Assembly (NCBI GenBank): GCA_963920705.1
Contig: CAWUCO010000207.1
Location: forward strand, 2,108,001 to 2,172,000
Length of the DNA stretch: 64,000 nt
Source of the DNA: Odiellus spinosus
Lineage: Eukaryota > Arthropoda > Arachnida > Opiliones > Phalangiidae
Reading direction: 5' to 3'
Shown: positions 37,071 through 47,279 of the stretch, in pieces
How the letters are laid out: every line of letters begins with the position of its first letter
Position numbering within the stretch: the first letter of the stretch is position 1
Made by a program: the position numbers and the translations under genes
Notes under the pieces: model-generated
What the model saw: the letters and a program-made list of their open reading frames with translations, nothing else
What the model was told of the DNA's origin: nothing
The model's database searches: none

Positions 37071-37858
37071 TTAAGGGATTTTTTCTAAAAATGAAAAATA
37101 GATCTTCTGGGCTAGAAATAATAAATGAGGCTACTTTGGCTTAAAAAAAAATTAGGTTATTTGAGCGAAAAATGAAAAATGTGGTTATTATTGTTTAAAA
37201 CGAAAAATGATGATATTTTGCCTTAAATTGAAAATTAGGTTATCTCGTCTAGAAACCAAAAATTAAGTGATTTTTGCTAAAAATGAAAAATATGTCTTCT
37301 GGGCTAAAAATAATAAATGCGGCTACTTTGGCATAAAACGAAAAAGAAAGTTATTTGAGCCAAAAATGAAATGTGGTTATTATTATTTAAAACGAAAAAT
37401 GACGATAGTTTGCTTTAAAATGAAAATTAGGTTATCTCGTCTAGAAACCAAAAATTATGTGATTTTTGCTAAAAATGAAAAATATGTCTTCTGGGCTAAA
37501 AATAATAAATGAGGCTACTTTGGCATAAAACACAAAAGTAGGCTATTTGAGCTAAAAATGAAAAATGTGGTTATTATTGTTGAAAACGAAAAATTACGAT
37601 ATTTTGCCTTAAAACTAAAATTAGGTTATATCGTCTAGAAACCAAAAATTAAGGGATTTTTGCTAAAAATGAAAAATAGATCTTCTGGGCTAGAAATAAT
37701 AAATGAGGCTACTTTGGCTTAAAAAAAATAGTTTTTTTGAGCTAAAAATGAAAAATGTGGTTATTATTGTTTAAAACTAAAAATGATGATATTTTGCCTT
37801 AAATTGAAAATTAGGTTATCTTCCCTAGAAACCAAAAATTAAGTGATTTTTGCTAAAA
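37071..37858 (-). repeat. Right arm of large inverted repeat
   Basis: Partner of 35391-36177. A single T/C change (GAGCTAAAA against GAGCCAAAA near 37360) separates the arms over their inner 500 bp. The outer end near 37815-37858 carries private changes (TTATCTTCCCTAG, GATAAATATGTTATC). Part of this arm was later copied again at 38603 onward. Confidence 0.88.
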
Positions 37859-39520
37859 ATGATAAATATGTTATCTGGGCTAAAAATAATAAATGCGGCT
37901 ACTTTGGCATAAAACGAAAAAGAAGGTTATTTGAGCTAAAAATGAAAAATGTGGTTTATATTGTTTAAAACGAAAAATGACGATAGTTTGCCTTAATTAG
38001 GTTATCTCGTCTAGAAACCAAAAATTAAGTGATTTTTGCTAAAAATGAAAAATATGTCTTCTGGGCTAAAAATAATAAATGAGGCTATTTTGGCATAAAA
38101 CAAAAAAGTAGGTTATTTGAGCTAAAAATGAAAAATGTGGTTTATATTGTTTAAAACGAAAAATGACGAAAGTTTGCCTTAAAATGAAAATTAAGTTATC
38201 TCGTCTAGAAACCAAAAATTAAGGGATTTTTGCAAAAAATGAAAAATGTGGTTATTATTGTTGAAAACGAAAAATTACGATATTTTGCCTTAAAACTAAA
38301 ATTAGGTTATATCGTCTAGAAACCAAAAATTAAGGGATTTTTGCTAAAAATGAAAAATAGATCTTCTGGGCTAGAAATAATAAATGAGGCTACTTTGGCT
38401 TAAAAAAAATAGTTTTTTTGAGCTAAAAATGAAAAATGTGGTTATTATTGTTTAAAACTAAAAATGATGATATTTTGCCTTAAATTGAAAATTAGGTTAT
38501 CTCGTCTAGAAACCAAAAATTAAGTGATTTTTGCTAAAAATGAAAAATATGTCTTCTGGGCTAAAAATAATAAATGAGGCTATTTTGGCATAAAACAAAA
38601 AAGAAAGTTATTTGAGCTAAAAATGAAATGTGGTTATTATTATTTAAAACGAAAAATGACGATAGTTTGCTTTAAAATGAAAATTAGGTTATCTCGTCTA
38701 GAAACCAAAAATTATGTGATTTTTGCTAAAAATGAAAAATATGTCTTCTGGGCTAAAAATAATAAATGAGGCTACTTTGGCATAAAACACAAAAGTAGGC
38801 TATTTGAGCTAAAAATGAAAAATGTGGTTATTATTGTTGAAAACGAAAAATTACGATATTTTGCCTTAAAACTAAAATTAGGTTATATCGTCTAGAAACC
38901 AAAAATTAAGGGATTTTTGCTAAAAATGAAAAATAGATCTTCTGGGCTAGAAATAATAAATGAGGCTACTTTGGCTTAAAAAAAATAGTTTTTTTGAGCT
39001 AAAAATGAAAAATGTGGTTATTATTGTTTAAAACTAAAAATGATGATATTTTGCCTTAAATTGAAAATTAGGTTATCTCGCCTAGAAACCAAAAATTATG
39101 TGATTTTTGCTAAAAACGATAAATATGTTATCTGGGCTAAAAATAATAAATACGGCTACTTTGGCATAAAACGAAAAAGAAGGTTATTTGAGCTAAAAAT
39201 GAAAAATGTGGTTTATATTGTTTAAAACTAAAAATGACGATAGTTTGCCTTAATTAGGTTATCTCGTCTAGAAACCAAAAATTAAGTGATTTTTGCTAAA
39301 AATGAAAAATATGTCTTCTGGGCTAAAAATAATAAATGAGGCTATTTTGGCATAAAACAAAAAAGTAGGTTATTTGAGCTAAAAATGAAAAATGTGGTTT
39401 ATATTGTTTAAAACGAAAAATGATGAAAGTTTGCCTTAAAATGAAAATTAAGTTATCTCGTCTAGAAACCAAAAATTAAGGGATTTTTGCAAAAAATGAA
39501 AAATGTGGTTATTATTGTTT
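37346..39520 (-). repeat. Direct duplication, spacing 1257 bp
   Basis: The stretch 37346-38263 recurs at 38603-39520. Markers are GAAAGTTATTTGAGC (37346 and 38603), GAAATGTGGTTATTATTATTT, GGTTATATCGTC (37624 and 38881), GATAAATATGTTATCTGGG, the deleted TTTGCCTTAATTAGG subunit, and GAAAGTTTGCC with AAGTTATCTCG. The first copy lies partly in the palindrome arm, so this followed the inversion. Confidence 0.72.
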
Positions 39521-39837
39521 AAAACGAAAAATGATGATATTTTGCCTTAAATTGAAAATTAGGTTATCTCGCCTAGAAACCAAAAATTAAGTGATTTTTG
39601 CTAAAAATAATAAATGCGGCAACTTTGGCATAAAACGAAAAATAAGGTTATTTGAGCTGAAAATGAAAAATGTGGTTATTATTATTTAAAACGAAAAATG
39701 ACGATAGTTTGCCTTAAAATGAAAATTAGGTTATCTCGTCTAAAAACCAAAAATTATGTTATTTTTGCTAAAAATGAAAAATAGATCTTCTGGGCCAAAA
39801 ATAATAAATGAGGCTAATTTTGCTTAAATCGGAAAAT

Positions 39838-39960
39838 GAGATTATTTGAGCTAAAAACGATATTTTGGCTGAAAATGATTATTACGTTTTCTTGTCTAGA
39901 AACCTCAAATTAAGTGATTTTTTCTAAAAATGAAAAATATATGTTCTGGGCTAAAAATAA
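39838..39960 (-). repeat. Strongly diverged, shortened monomer
   Basis: This monomer lacks most of subunits 1 and 7: AGATTATTTGAGCTAAAAAC runs straight into GATATTTTGGCTGAAAATG, followed by ACGTTTTCTTGTCTAG, AACCTCAAATTAAG and ATATATGTTCTGGGC. Relatives sit near 43395-43510 and 44460-44570 (the last with AAGGATATTTTGGC and AACTTAAAATTAAG). It is the most aberrant recurring monomer in the window. Confidence 0.75.
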
Positions 39961-39993
39961 TAAATGTTGCTACTTTGGCTGAAAACGAAATTG

Positions 39994-40155
39994 TAAGTTA
40001 TTTGAGCTAAAAATGAAAAATAAGTTATTTGAGCTAAAAATGAAAAATAAATTATTTGAGCTAAAAATGAAAAATAAGTTATTTGAGCTAAAAATGAAAA
40101 ATAAGTTATTTGAGCTAAAAATGAAAAATAAGTTATTTGAGCTAAAAATGAAAAA
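39994..40155 (-). repeat. Six tandem 27-bp repeats, copy 1
   Basis: Six uninterrupted copies at 39994, 40021, 40048, 40075, 40102 and 40129, each containing TTATTTGAGCTAAAAATG. The third has AAATTATTT where the others have AAGTTATTT. The unit is one subunit (type 1) of the 194-bp monomer, amplified alone. Confidence 0.95.
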
Positions 40156-41700
40156 TGTGGTTATTATTGTTTAAAACGAAAAATGATGATATTTTGCCTT
40201 AAATTGAAAATTAGGTTATCTCGTCTAGAAACCAAAAATTGAGTGATTTTTGCTAAAAATGAAAAATATGTCTTTTGGGCTAAAAATAATAAATGCGGCT
40301 ACTTTGGCATAAAACGAAAAAGTAGGTTATTTGAGCTAAAAATGAAAAATGTGGTTATTATTGTTTAAAACGAAAAATTACGATATTTTGCCTTAAAACT
40401 CAAATTAGGTTATCTCGTCTAGAAACCAAAAATTGAGTGATTTTTGCTAAAAATGAAAAATATGTCTTTTGGGCTAAAAATAATAAATGCGGCTACTTTG
40501 GCATAAAACAAAAAAGTAGGTTATTTGAGCTAAAAATGAAAAATGTGGTTATTATTGTTTAAAACGAAAAATGACGATATTTTGCCTTAAAATGAAAATT
40601 AGGTTATCTCGTCTAGAACACCAAAAATGAAGTGATTTTTGCTAAAAATGAAAAATATGTCTTCTGGGCTAAAAATAATAAATGCGGCTACTTTGGCATA
40701 AAACAAAAAAGTAGGTTATTTGAGCTAAAAATGAAAAATGTGGTTATTATTGTTTAAAACGAAAAATGACGATATTTTGCCTTAAAATGAAAATTAGGTT
40801 ACCTCGTCTAAACCAAAAATTAAGTGATTTTTGCTAAAAATGAAAAATATGTCTTCTGGGCTAAAAATAATAAATGCGGCTACTTTGGCATAAAACGAAA
40901 AAGAACATTATTTGAGCTAAAAATGAAAAATGTGGTTATTATTGTTTAAAACGAAAAATGACTTAAAAAGAAAATTAGGTTATCTCTTCCAGAAACCAAA
41001 AATTACGTGATTTTTGGTAAAAATGAAAAATAGATCTTTTGGGCTAAAAATAATTAATGAGGCTACTTTGGCTTAAAACAAAAAAGTAGGTTATTTGAGC
41101 TAAAAATGAAAAATGTGGTTATTATTGTTTAATACGAAAAATGACGATATTTTGCCTTAAAATGAAAATTAGGTTATCTCGTGTAGAAACCAAAAATTAA
41201 GTGATTTTTGCTAAAAATGAAAAATATATCTTCTGGGCTAAAAATAATAACTGTGGCTACTTTGGCATAAAACGAAAAAGTAGGTTATTTGAGCTAAAAA
41301 TGAAAAAAGTGGTTATTATTATTTAAAACGAAAAATGAAGATAGTTTGCTTTAAAATGAAAATTAGGTTATCTCGTCTAGAAACCAAAAATTATATGATT
41401 TTTGCTAAAAATGAAAAATATGTCTTCTGGGCTAAAAATAATAAATGAGGCTATTTTGGCTTAAATCGGAAAATGAGGTTATTTGAGCTAAAAATGAAAA
41501 ATGTGGTTATTATTGTTTAAAACGAAAAATGACGATAGTTTGCCTTAAAATGAAAATTAGGTTATCTCGTCTAGAAACCAAAAATTAAGTGATTTTTGCT
41601 AAAAATGAAAAATATGTCTTCTGGGCTAAAAATAATAAATGTGGCTATTTTGGCATAAAACAAAAAAGTAGGTTATTTGAGCTAAAAATGAAAAATGTGG
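40156..41700 (-). repeat. Ordinary minus monomers between duplications
   Basis: About eight monomers with mild variants: TTGAGTGATTTTTGC with GTCTTTTGGGC (two adjacent monomers near 40230 and 40430), CTCGTCTAGAACACC near 40617, CTCGTCTAAACC near 40807, a partial deletion near 40960 (AATGACTTAAAAAG), and a TAAATCGGAAAATGAGG monomer near 41462. No other feature. Confidence 0.8.
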
Positions 41701-43547
41701 TTATTATTGTTTAAAACGAAAAATTACGTTATTTTGCCTTAAAACTAAAATTAGGTTATCTCGTCTAGAAACCAAAAATTAAGGGATTTTTTCTAAAAAT
41801 GAAAAATAGATCTTCTGGGCTAGAAATAATAAATGAGGCTACTTTGGCTTAAAAAAAATAGTTTTTTTGAGCTAAAAATGAAAAATGTGGTTATTATTGT
41901 TTAAAACTAAAAATGATGATATTTTGCCTTAAATTGAAAATTAGGTTATCTCGCCTAGAAACCAAAAATTAAGTGATTTTTGCTAAAAATGATAAATATG
42001 TTATCTGGGCTAAAAATAATAAATGCGGCTACTTTGGCATAAAACGAAAAAGAAGGTTATTTGAGCTAAAAATGAAAAATGTGGTTTATATTGTTTAAAA
42101 CGAAAAATGACGATAGTTTGCCTTAATTAGGTTATCTCGTCTAGAAACCAAAAATTAAGTGATTTTTGCTAAAAATGAAAAATATGTCTTCTGGGCTAAA
42201 AATAATAAATGAGGCTATTTTGGCATAAAACAAAAAAGTAGGTTATTTGAGCTAAAAATGAAAAATGTGGTTTATATTGTTTAAAACGAAAAATGACGAA
42301 AGTTTGCCTTAAAATGAAAATTAAGTTATCTCGTCTAGAAACCAAAAATTAAGGGATTTTTGCAAAAAATGAAAAATGTGGTTATTATTGTTGAAAACGA
42401 AAAATTACGATATTTTGCCTTAAAACTAAAATTAGGTTATATCGTCTAGAAACCAAAAATTAAGGGATTTTTGCTAAAAATGAAAAATAGATCTTCTGGG
42501 CTAGAAATAATAAATGAGGCTACTTTGGCTTAAAAAAAATAGTTTTTTTGAGCTAAAAATGAAAAATGTGGTTATTATTGTTTAAAACTAAAAATGATGA
42601 TATTTTGCCTCAAATTGAAAATTAGGTTATCTCGCCTAGAAACCAAAAATTAAGTGATTTTTGCTAAAAACGATAAATATGTTATCTGGGCTAAAAATAA
42701 TAAATGCGGCTACTTTGGCATAAAACGAAAAAGAAGGTTATTTGAGCTAAAAATGAAAAATGTGGTTTATATTGTTTAAAACGAAAAATGACGATAGTTT
42801 GCCTTAATTAGGTTATCTCGTCTAGAAACCAAAAATTAACGGATTTTTGCTAAAAATGAAAAATATGTCTTCTGGGCTAAAAATAATAAATGAGGCTATT
42901 TTGGCATAAAACAAAAAAGTAGGTTATTTGAGCTAAAAATGAAAAATGTGGTTTATATTGTTTAAAACGAAAAATGACGAAAGTTTGCCTTAAAATGAAA
43001 ATTAAGTTATCTCGTCTAGAAACCAAAAATTAAGGGATTTTTGCAAAAAATGAAAAATGTGGTTATTATTGTTTAAAACGAAAAATGATGATATTTTGCC
43101 TTAAATTGAAAATTAGGTTATCTCGCCTAGAAACCAAAAATTAAGTGATTTTTGCTAAAAATAATAAATGCGGCTACTTTGGCATAAAACGAAAAATAAG
43201 GTTATTTGAGCTGAAAATGAAAAATGTGGTTATTATTATTTAAAACGAAAAATGACGATAGTTTGCCTTAAAATGAAAATTAGGTTATCTCGTCTAAAAA
43301 CCAAAAATTATGTTATTTTTGCTAAAAATGAAAAATAGATCTTCTGGGCCAAAAATAATAAATGAGGCTAATTTTGCTTAAATCGGAAAATGAGATTATT
43401 TGAGCTAAAAACGATATTTTGGCTGAAAATGATTATTACGTTTTCTTGTCTAGAAACCTCAAATTAAGTGATTTTTTCTAAAAATGAAAAATATATGTTC
43501 TGGGCTAAAAATAATAAATGTTGCTACTTTGGCTGAAAACGAAAATG

Positions 43548-43709
43548 TAAGTTATTTGAGCTAAAAATGAAAAATAAGTTATTTGAGCTAAAAATGAAAA
43601 ATAAATTATTTGAGCTAAAAATGAAAAATAAGTTATTTGAGCTAAAAATGAAAAATAAGTTATTTGAGCTAAAAATGAAAAATAAGTTATTTGAGCTAAA
43701 AATGAAAAA
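43548..43709 (-). repeat. Six tandem 27-bp repeats, copy 2
   Basis: Copies start at 43548, 43575, 43602, 43629, 43656 and 43683, with the same AAATTATTT change in the third. Identical copy number and variant position show this array was copied whole from, or to, 39994-40155. Confidence 0.95.
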
Positions 43710-44699
43710 TGTGGTTATTATTGTTTAAAACGAAAAATGATGAGATTTTGCCTTAAATTGAAAATTAGGTTATCTCGTCTAGAAACCGAAAATTAAGTGA
43801 TTTTTGCTAAAAATGAAAAATAGATGTTCTGGGCTAAAAATAATTAATGAGGCTACTTTGGCTCAAAATGAAAAAGTAGGTTATTTGAGCTAAAAATGAA
43901 AATGTGGTTATTATTGTTTAAAACGAAAAATGACGATATTTTGTCTTAAAATTAAAATTAGGTTATCTCGTCTAGAAACAAAAAATTAAGTGATTTTTGC
44001 TAAAAATGAAAAATAGTTCTTCTGGGCTAAAAATAATAAATGAGGCTACTTTGGCTTAAAACAAAAAAGTAGGTTATTTGAGCTAAAAATAAAAATGTGG
44101 TTATTATTGTTTAAAACGAAAAATGATGATATTTTGCCTTAAATTGAAAACTAGGTTATCTCGTCAAAAAACCGAAAATTAAGTGATTTTTGCTAAAAAT
44201 GAAAAATAGATCTTCTGGGCTAAAAATAATTAATGAGGCTACTTTGGCTTAAAACGAAAAAGTAGGTTATTTGAGCTAAAAATGAAAAATATGGTTATTA
44301 TTGTTTAAAACGAAAATTGACGATATTTTGGCTTAAAATGAAAATTAGGTTATCTCGTCTAGAAAATAAAAATTAAGTGATTTTTGCCAAAAATGAAAAA
44401 TAGATCTTCTGGGCTAAAAATAATAAATGAGGCTATTTTGGCTTAAATCGGAAAATGAGATTATTTGAGCTAAAAAGGATATTTTGGCTGAAAATGAATA
44501 TTACGTTTTCTTGTCTAAAAACTTAAAATTAAGTGATTTTTTCTAAAAATGAAAAATATATGTTCTGGGCTAAAAATAATAAATGATGCTACTTTGGCTT
44601 AAAACGAAAAAGTAAGTTATTTGAGCTAAAAATTAAAATTGTGGTTATTATTGCTTAAAACGAAAAATGACGATATTTTGGCTTAAAATGAAAATTAGG

Positions 44700-45300
44700 T
44701 TATCTCGTCTAGAAACCAAAAATTAAGTGATTTGAGCTAAAAATGAAAAATGTGTCTTCTGGGCTAAAAATAATAAATAAGGCTACTTTGGCTTAAAACA
44801 AAAAAGTAGGTTATTTGAGCTAAAAATGAAAAATGTGGTTATTATTGTTTAATACGAAAAATGACAATACTTTGACTTAAAATGAAAATTAGGTTATCTC
44901 GTCTAGAAACCTAAAATTAAGTGATTTTCGCTAAAAAGGAAAAATAGTTCTTCTGGGTTAAAAATAATAACTGAGGCTACTTTGGCTTAAAACAAAAAAG
45001 TAGGTTATTTGAGCTAAAAATGAAAAATGTGGTTATTAATGTTTAAAACGAAAAATGACGATATTTTGCCTTAAAATTAAAATTAGGTTATCTCGTCTAG
45101 AAACAAAAAATTAAGTGATTTTCGCTAAAAAGGAAAAATAGTTCTTCTGGGTTAAAAATAATAACTGAGGCTACTTTGGCTTAAAACAAAAAAGTAGGTT
45201 ATTTGAGCTAAAAATGAAAAATGTGGTTATTAATGTTTAAAACGAAAAATGACGATATTTTGCCTTAAAATTAAAATTAGGTTATCTCGTCTAGAAACAA
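44700..45300 (-). repeat. Hybrid subunit 4/1 monomer and two-fold monomer duplication
   Basis: Near 44730 the sequence reads AAGTGATTTGAGCTAAAAATG, a fusion of subunit 4 with the GAGCTAAAAATG end of subunit 1; the same hybrid appears near 46849, 48549, 52464, 53239, 59074 and 63960. Just downstream, a monomer with TTTTCGCTAAAAAGG and CTGGGTTAAAAATAATAACT is present twice in succession (44924 and 45118), a 194-bp tandem duplication. Confidence 0.7.
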
Positions 45301-45955
45301 AAAATTAAGTGATTTTTGCTAAAAATGAAAAATAGTTCTTCTGGGCTATAAATTATAAATGAGGCTACTTTGGCTTAAAACAAAAAAGTAGGTTATTTGA
45401 GATAAAAATGAAAAATGTGGTTATTATTGTTTAAAAGGAAAAATGACGATATTTTGCCTTAAAATGAAAATTAGGTTATCTCGTCTAGAAACCAAAAATT
45501 AAGTGATTTTTGCTAAAAATGAAAAATAGGTCTTCTGGGCTAAAAATAATTAATGAGGCTACTTTGGCTTAAAACAAAAAATTAGGTTATTTGAGCTAAA
45601 AATGAAAAATGTGGTTATTATTGTTTAAAACGAAAAATGACGATATATTGCCTTAAAATGAAAATTAGGTTATCTCGTCTAGAAACCAAAAATTAAGTGA
45701 TTTTTGCTAAAAATGAAAAATAGGTCTTCTGGGCTAAAAATAATTAATGAGGCTACTTTGGCTTAAAACAAAAAAGTAGGTTATTTGAGCTAAAAATGAA
45801 AAATGTGATTATTATTGTTTTAAACGAAAAATTACGATAGTTTGAATTAAAATGAAAATTAGGTTATCTCGTCTAGAAACCAAAAATTAAATGTTTTTTG
45901 CTAAAAATGAAAAATAGATCTTCTGGGCTAAAAATTATAAATGAGGCTACTTTGG
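45120..45955 (-). repeat. Segment repeated at 49972-50807, spacing 4852 bp
   Basis: About 0.84 kb with markers TTTTCGCTAAAAAGG, TTTAAAAGGAAAAATG, GACGATATATTGCC, GTTTTAAACG and GATAGTTTGAATTAAAATG (45837, 50689). Further copies of this series begin near 55242 and 61730, so GATAGTTTGAATT also occurs near 55970 and 62389. It is the most re-used segment of the right-hand region. Confidence 0.78.
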
Positions 45956-46439
45956 CTTAAAACAAAAAATAGGTTATTTGAGCTAAAAATGAAAAATGTG
46001 GTTATTATTGTTTAAAACGAAAAATGACGATAGTTTGCCTTAAAATGAAAATTAGGTTATCTCGTCTAGAAACAAAAAATTAAGTGATTTTTGCAAAAAA
46101 TGAAAAATAGATCTTCTGGGCTAAAAAGTATAAATGAGGCTACTTTGGCTTAAAACAAAAAATAGGTTATTTGAGCTAAATATGAAAAATGTGGTTATAA
46201 TTGTTTAAAACGAAAAATGATGATATTTTGCCTTAAAATTAAAATTAGGTTATCTCGTCTAGAAAATAAAAATTAAATGATTTTTGCTAAAAATGAAAAA
46301 TAGATCTTCTGGGCTAAAAATTATAAATGAGGCTACTTTGGCAGGAAACAAAAAAGTAGGTTATTTGAGCTAAAAATGAAAAATGTGGTTATTATTGTTT
46401 AAAACAAAAAATGATGATATTTTGCCTTAAAATTAAAAT

Positions 46440-47200
46440 TAGGTTATTTCTGCTAGAAATGATTTTTGATAAAAATGAAAAATAGATCTTCTGGGCTAAA
46501 AATAATTAATGAGGCTACTTTGGCACGAAACAAAAAAGTAGGCTATTTGAGCTTAAATTAAAAATGTGGTTATTATTGTTTAAAACGAAAAATGACGATA
46601 TTTTGCCTTAAAATGAAAATTAGGTTATCTCGTCTAGAAACCCAAAAATTAAGTGATTTTTGCTAAAAATGAAAAATATGTCTTCTGGGCTAAAAATAAT
46701 AAATGTGGCTACTTTGGCTTAAAACGAAAAAGTAAGTTATTTGAGCTAATAATTAATATTGTGGTTATTATTGCTTAAAACGAAAAATGACGATATTTTG
46801 GCTGAAAATGAAAATTAGGTTATCTCGTCTAGAAACCAAAAATTAAGTGATTTGAGCTAAAAATAAAAAAAAAATGTCTTCTGGGCTAAAAATAATAAAT
46901 GAGGCTACTTTGGCTTAAAATAAAAAAGTAGGTTATTTGAGCTAAAAATGGAAAAGGTGGTTATTATTGTTTAAAACGAAAAATGACGATATTTTGCCTT
47001 AAAATTAAAATTAGGTTATCTCGTCCAGAAACAAAAAATTAAGTGATTTTTGCTAAAAATGAAAAATAGATCTTCTGGGCTAAAAATTATAAATGAGGCT
47101 ACTTTGGCTTAAAACAAAAAAGTAGGTTATTTGAGCTAAAAATGAAAAATGTGGTTATTATTGTTTAAAATGAAAAATGTCGATATTTTGCCTTAAAATG
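46440..47200 (-). repeat. Segment repeated at 52055-52815 and 63552-64000
   Basis: It starts with a deleted monomer (TTATTTCTGCTAGAAATG, 46445; also 52060, 57138 and 63557), then GCTATTTGAGCTTAAATTAA, then the TAATAATTAATATTGTGG subunit (46748, 52363, 63860) and the subunit 4/1 hybrid. Spacing to the second copy is 5615 bp. The last copy runs off the window end. The equivalent spacing just upstream is 5421, one monomer less. Confidence 0.78.
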
Positions 47201-47279
47201 AAAATTAGGTTATCTCGTCTAGAAACAAAAAATTAAGTGATTTTTGCTAAAAATGAAAAATAGATCTTCTGGGCTAAAA

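Larger units (their letters stand above)
38815..40240 (-). repeat. 1.4-kb segment duplicated at 42369-43794, spacing 3554 bp
   Basis: The spacing is exact at several points: TTGAAAACG at 38837 and 42391, AGTTTGCCTTAAAATG at 39427 and 42981, start of the 27-bp repeat at 39994 and 43548. Differences are small (TAATTTTGCTT shared; GAAATTGTAAG against GAAAATGTAAG; GATGATATT against GATGAGATT). The segment includes the diverged monomer and the six-fold 27-bp repeat. Confidence 0.82.
37690..42620 (-). repeat. Segmental duplication 37690-38490 to 41820-42620, spacing 4130 bp
   Basis: Both copies hold TTAAAAAAAATAGTTTTTTT, GATAAATATGTTATC, TTTATATTG monomers, the TTTGCCTTAATTAGG deletion and TTGCAAAAAATGAAAAATG. 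They part near the following monomer (CTTAAATTG against CTCAAATTG, CTCGTCTAG against CTCGCCTAG). The upstream edge of the second copy (AAATTACGTTATTTTGCC at 41721) resembles 37013 instead, so the block is itself a mosaic. Confidence 0.65.

Noticed and set aside
35737-37512. Two 81-codon open frames, 35737-35982 on minus and 37267-37512 on plus, almost the same peptide
   Set aside because: They are mirror copies in the two arms of the large inverted repeat and run across monomer boundaries. Similarity comes from the duplicated satellite DNA, not from a conserved gene. The 61-codon frame at 39040-39225 is the same kind of object.
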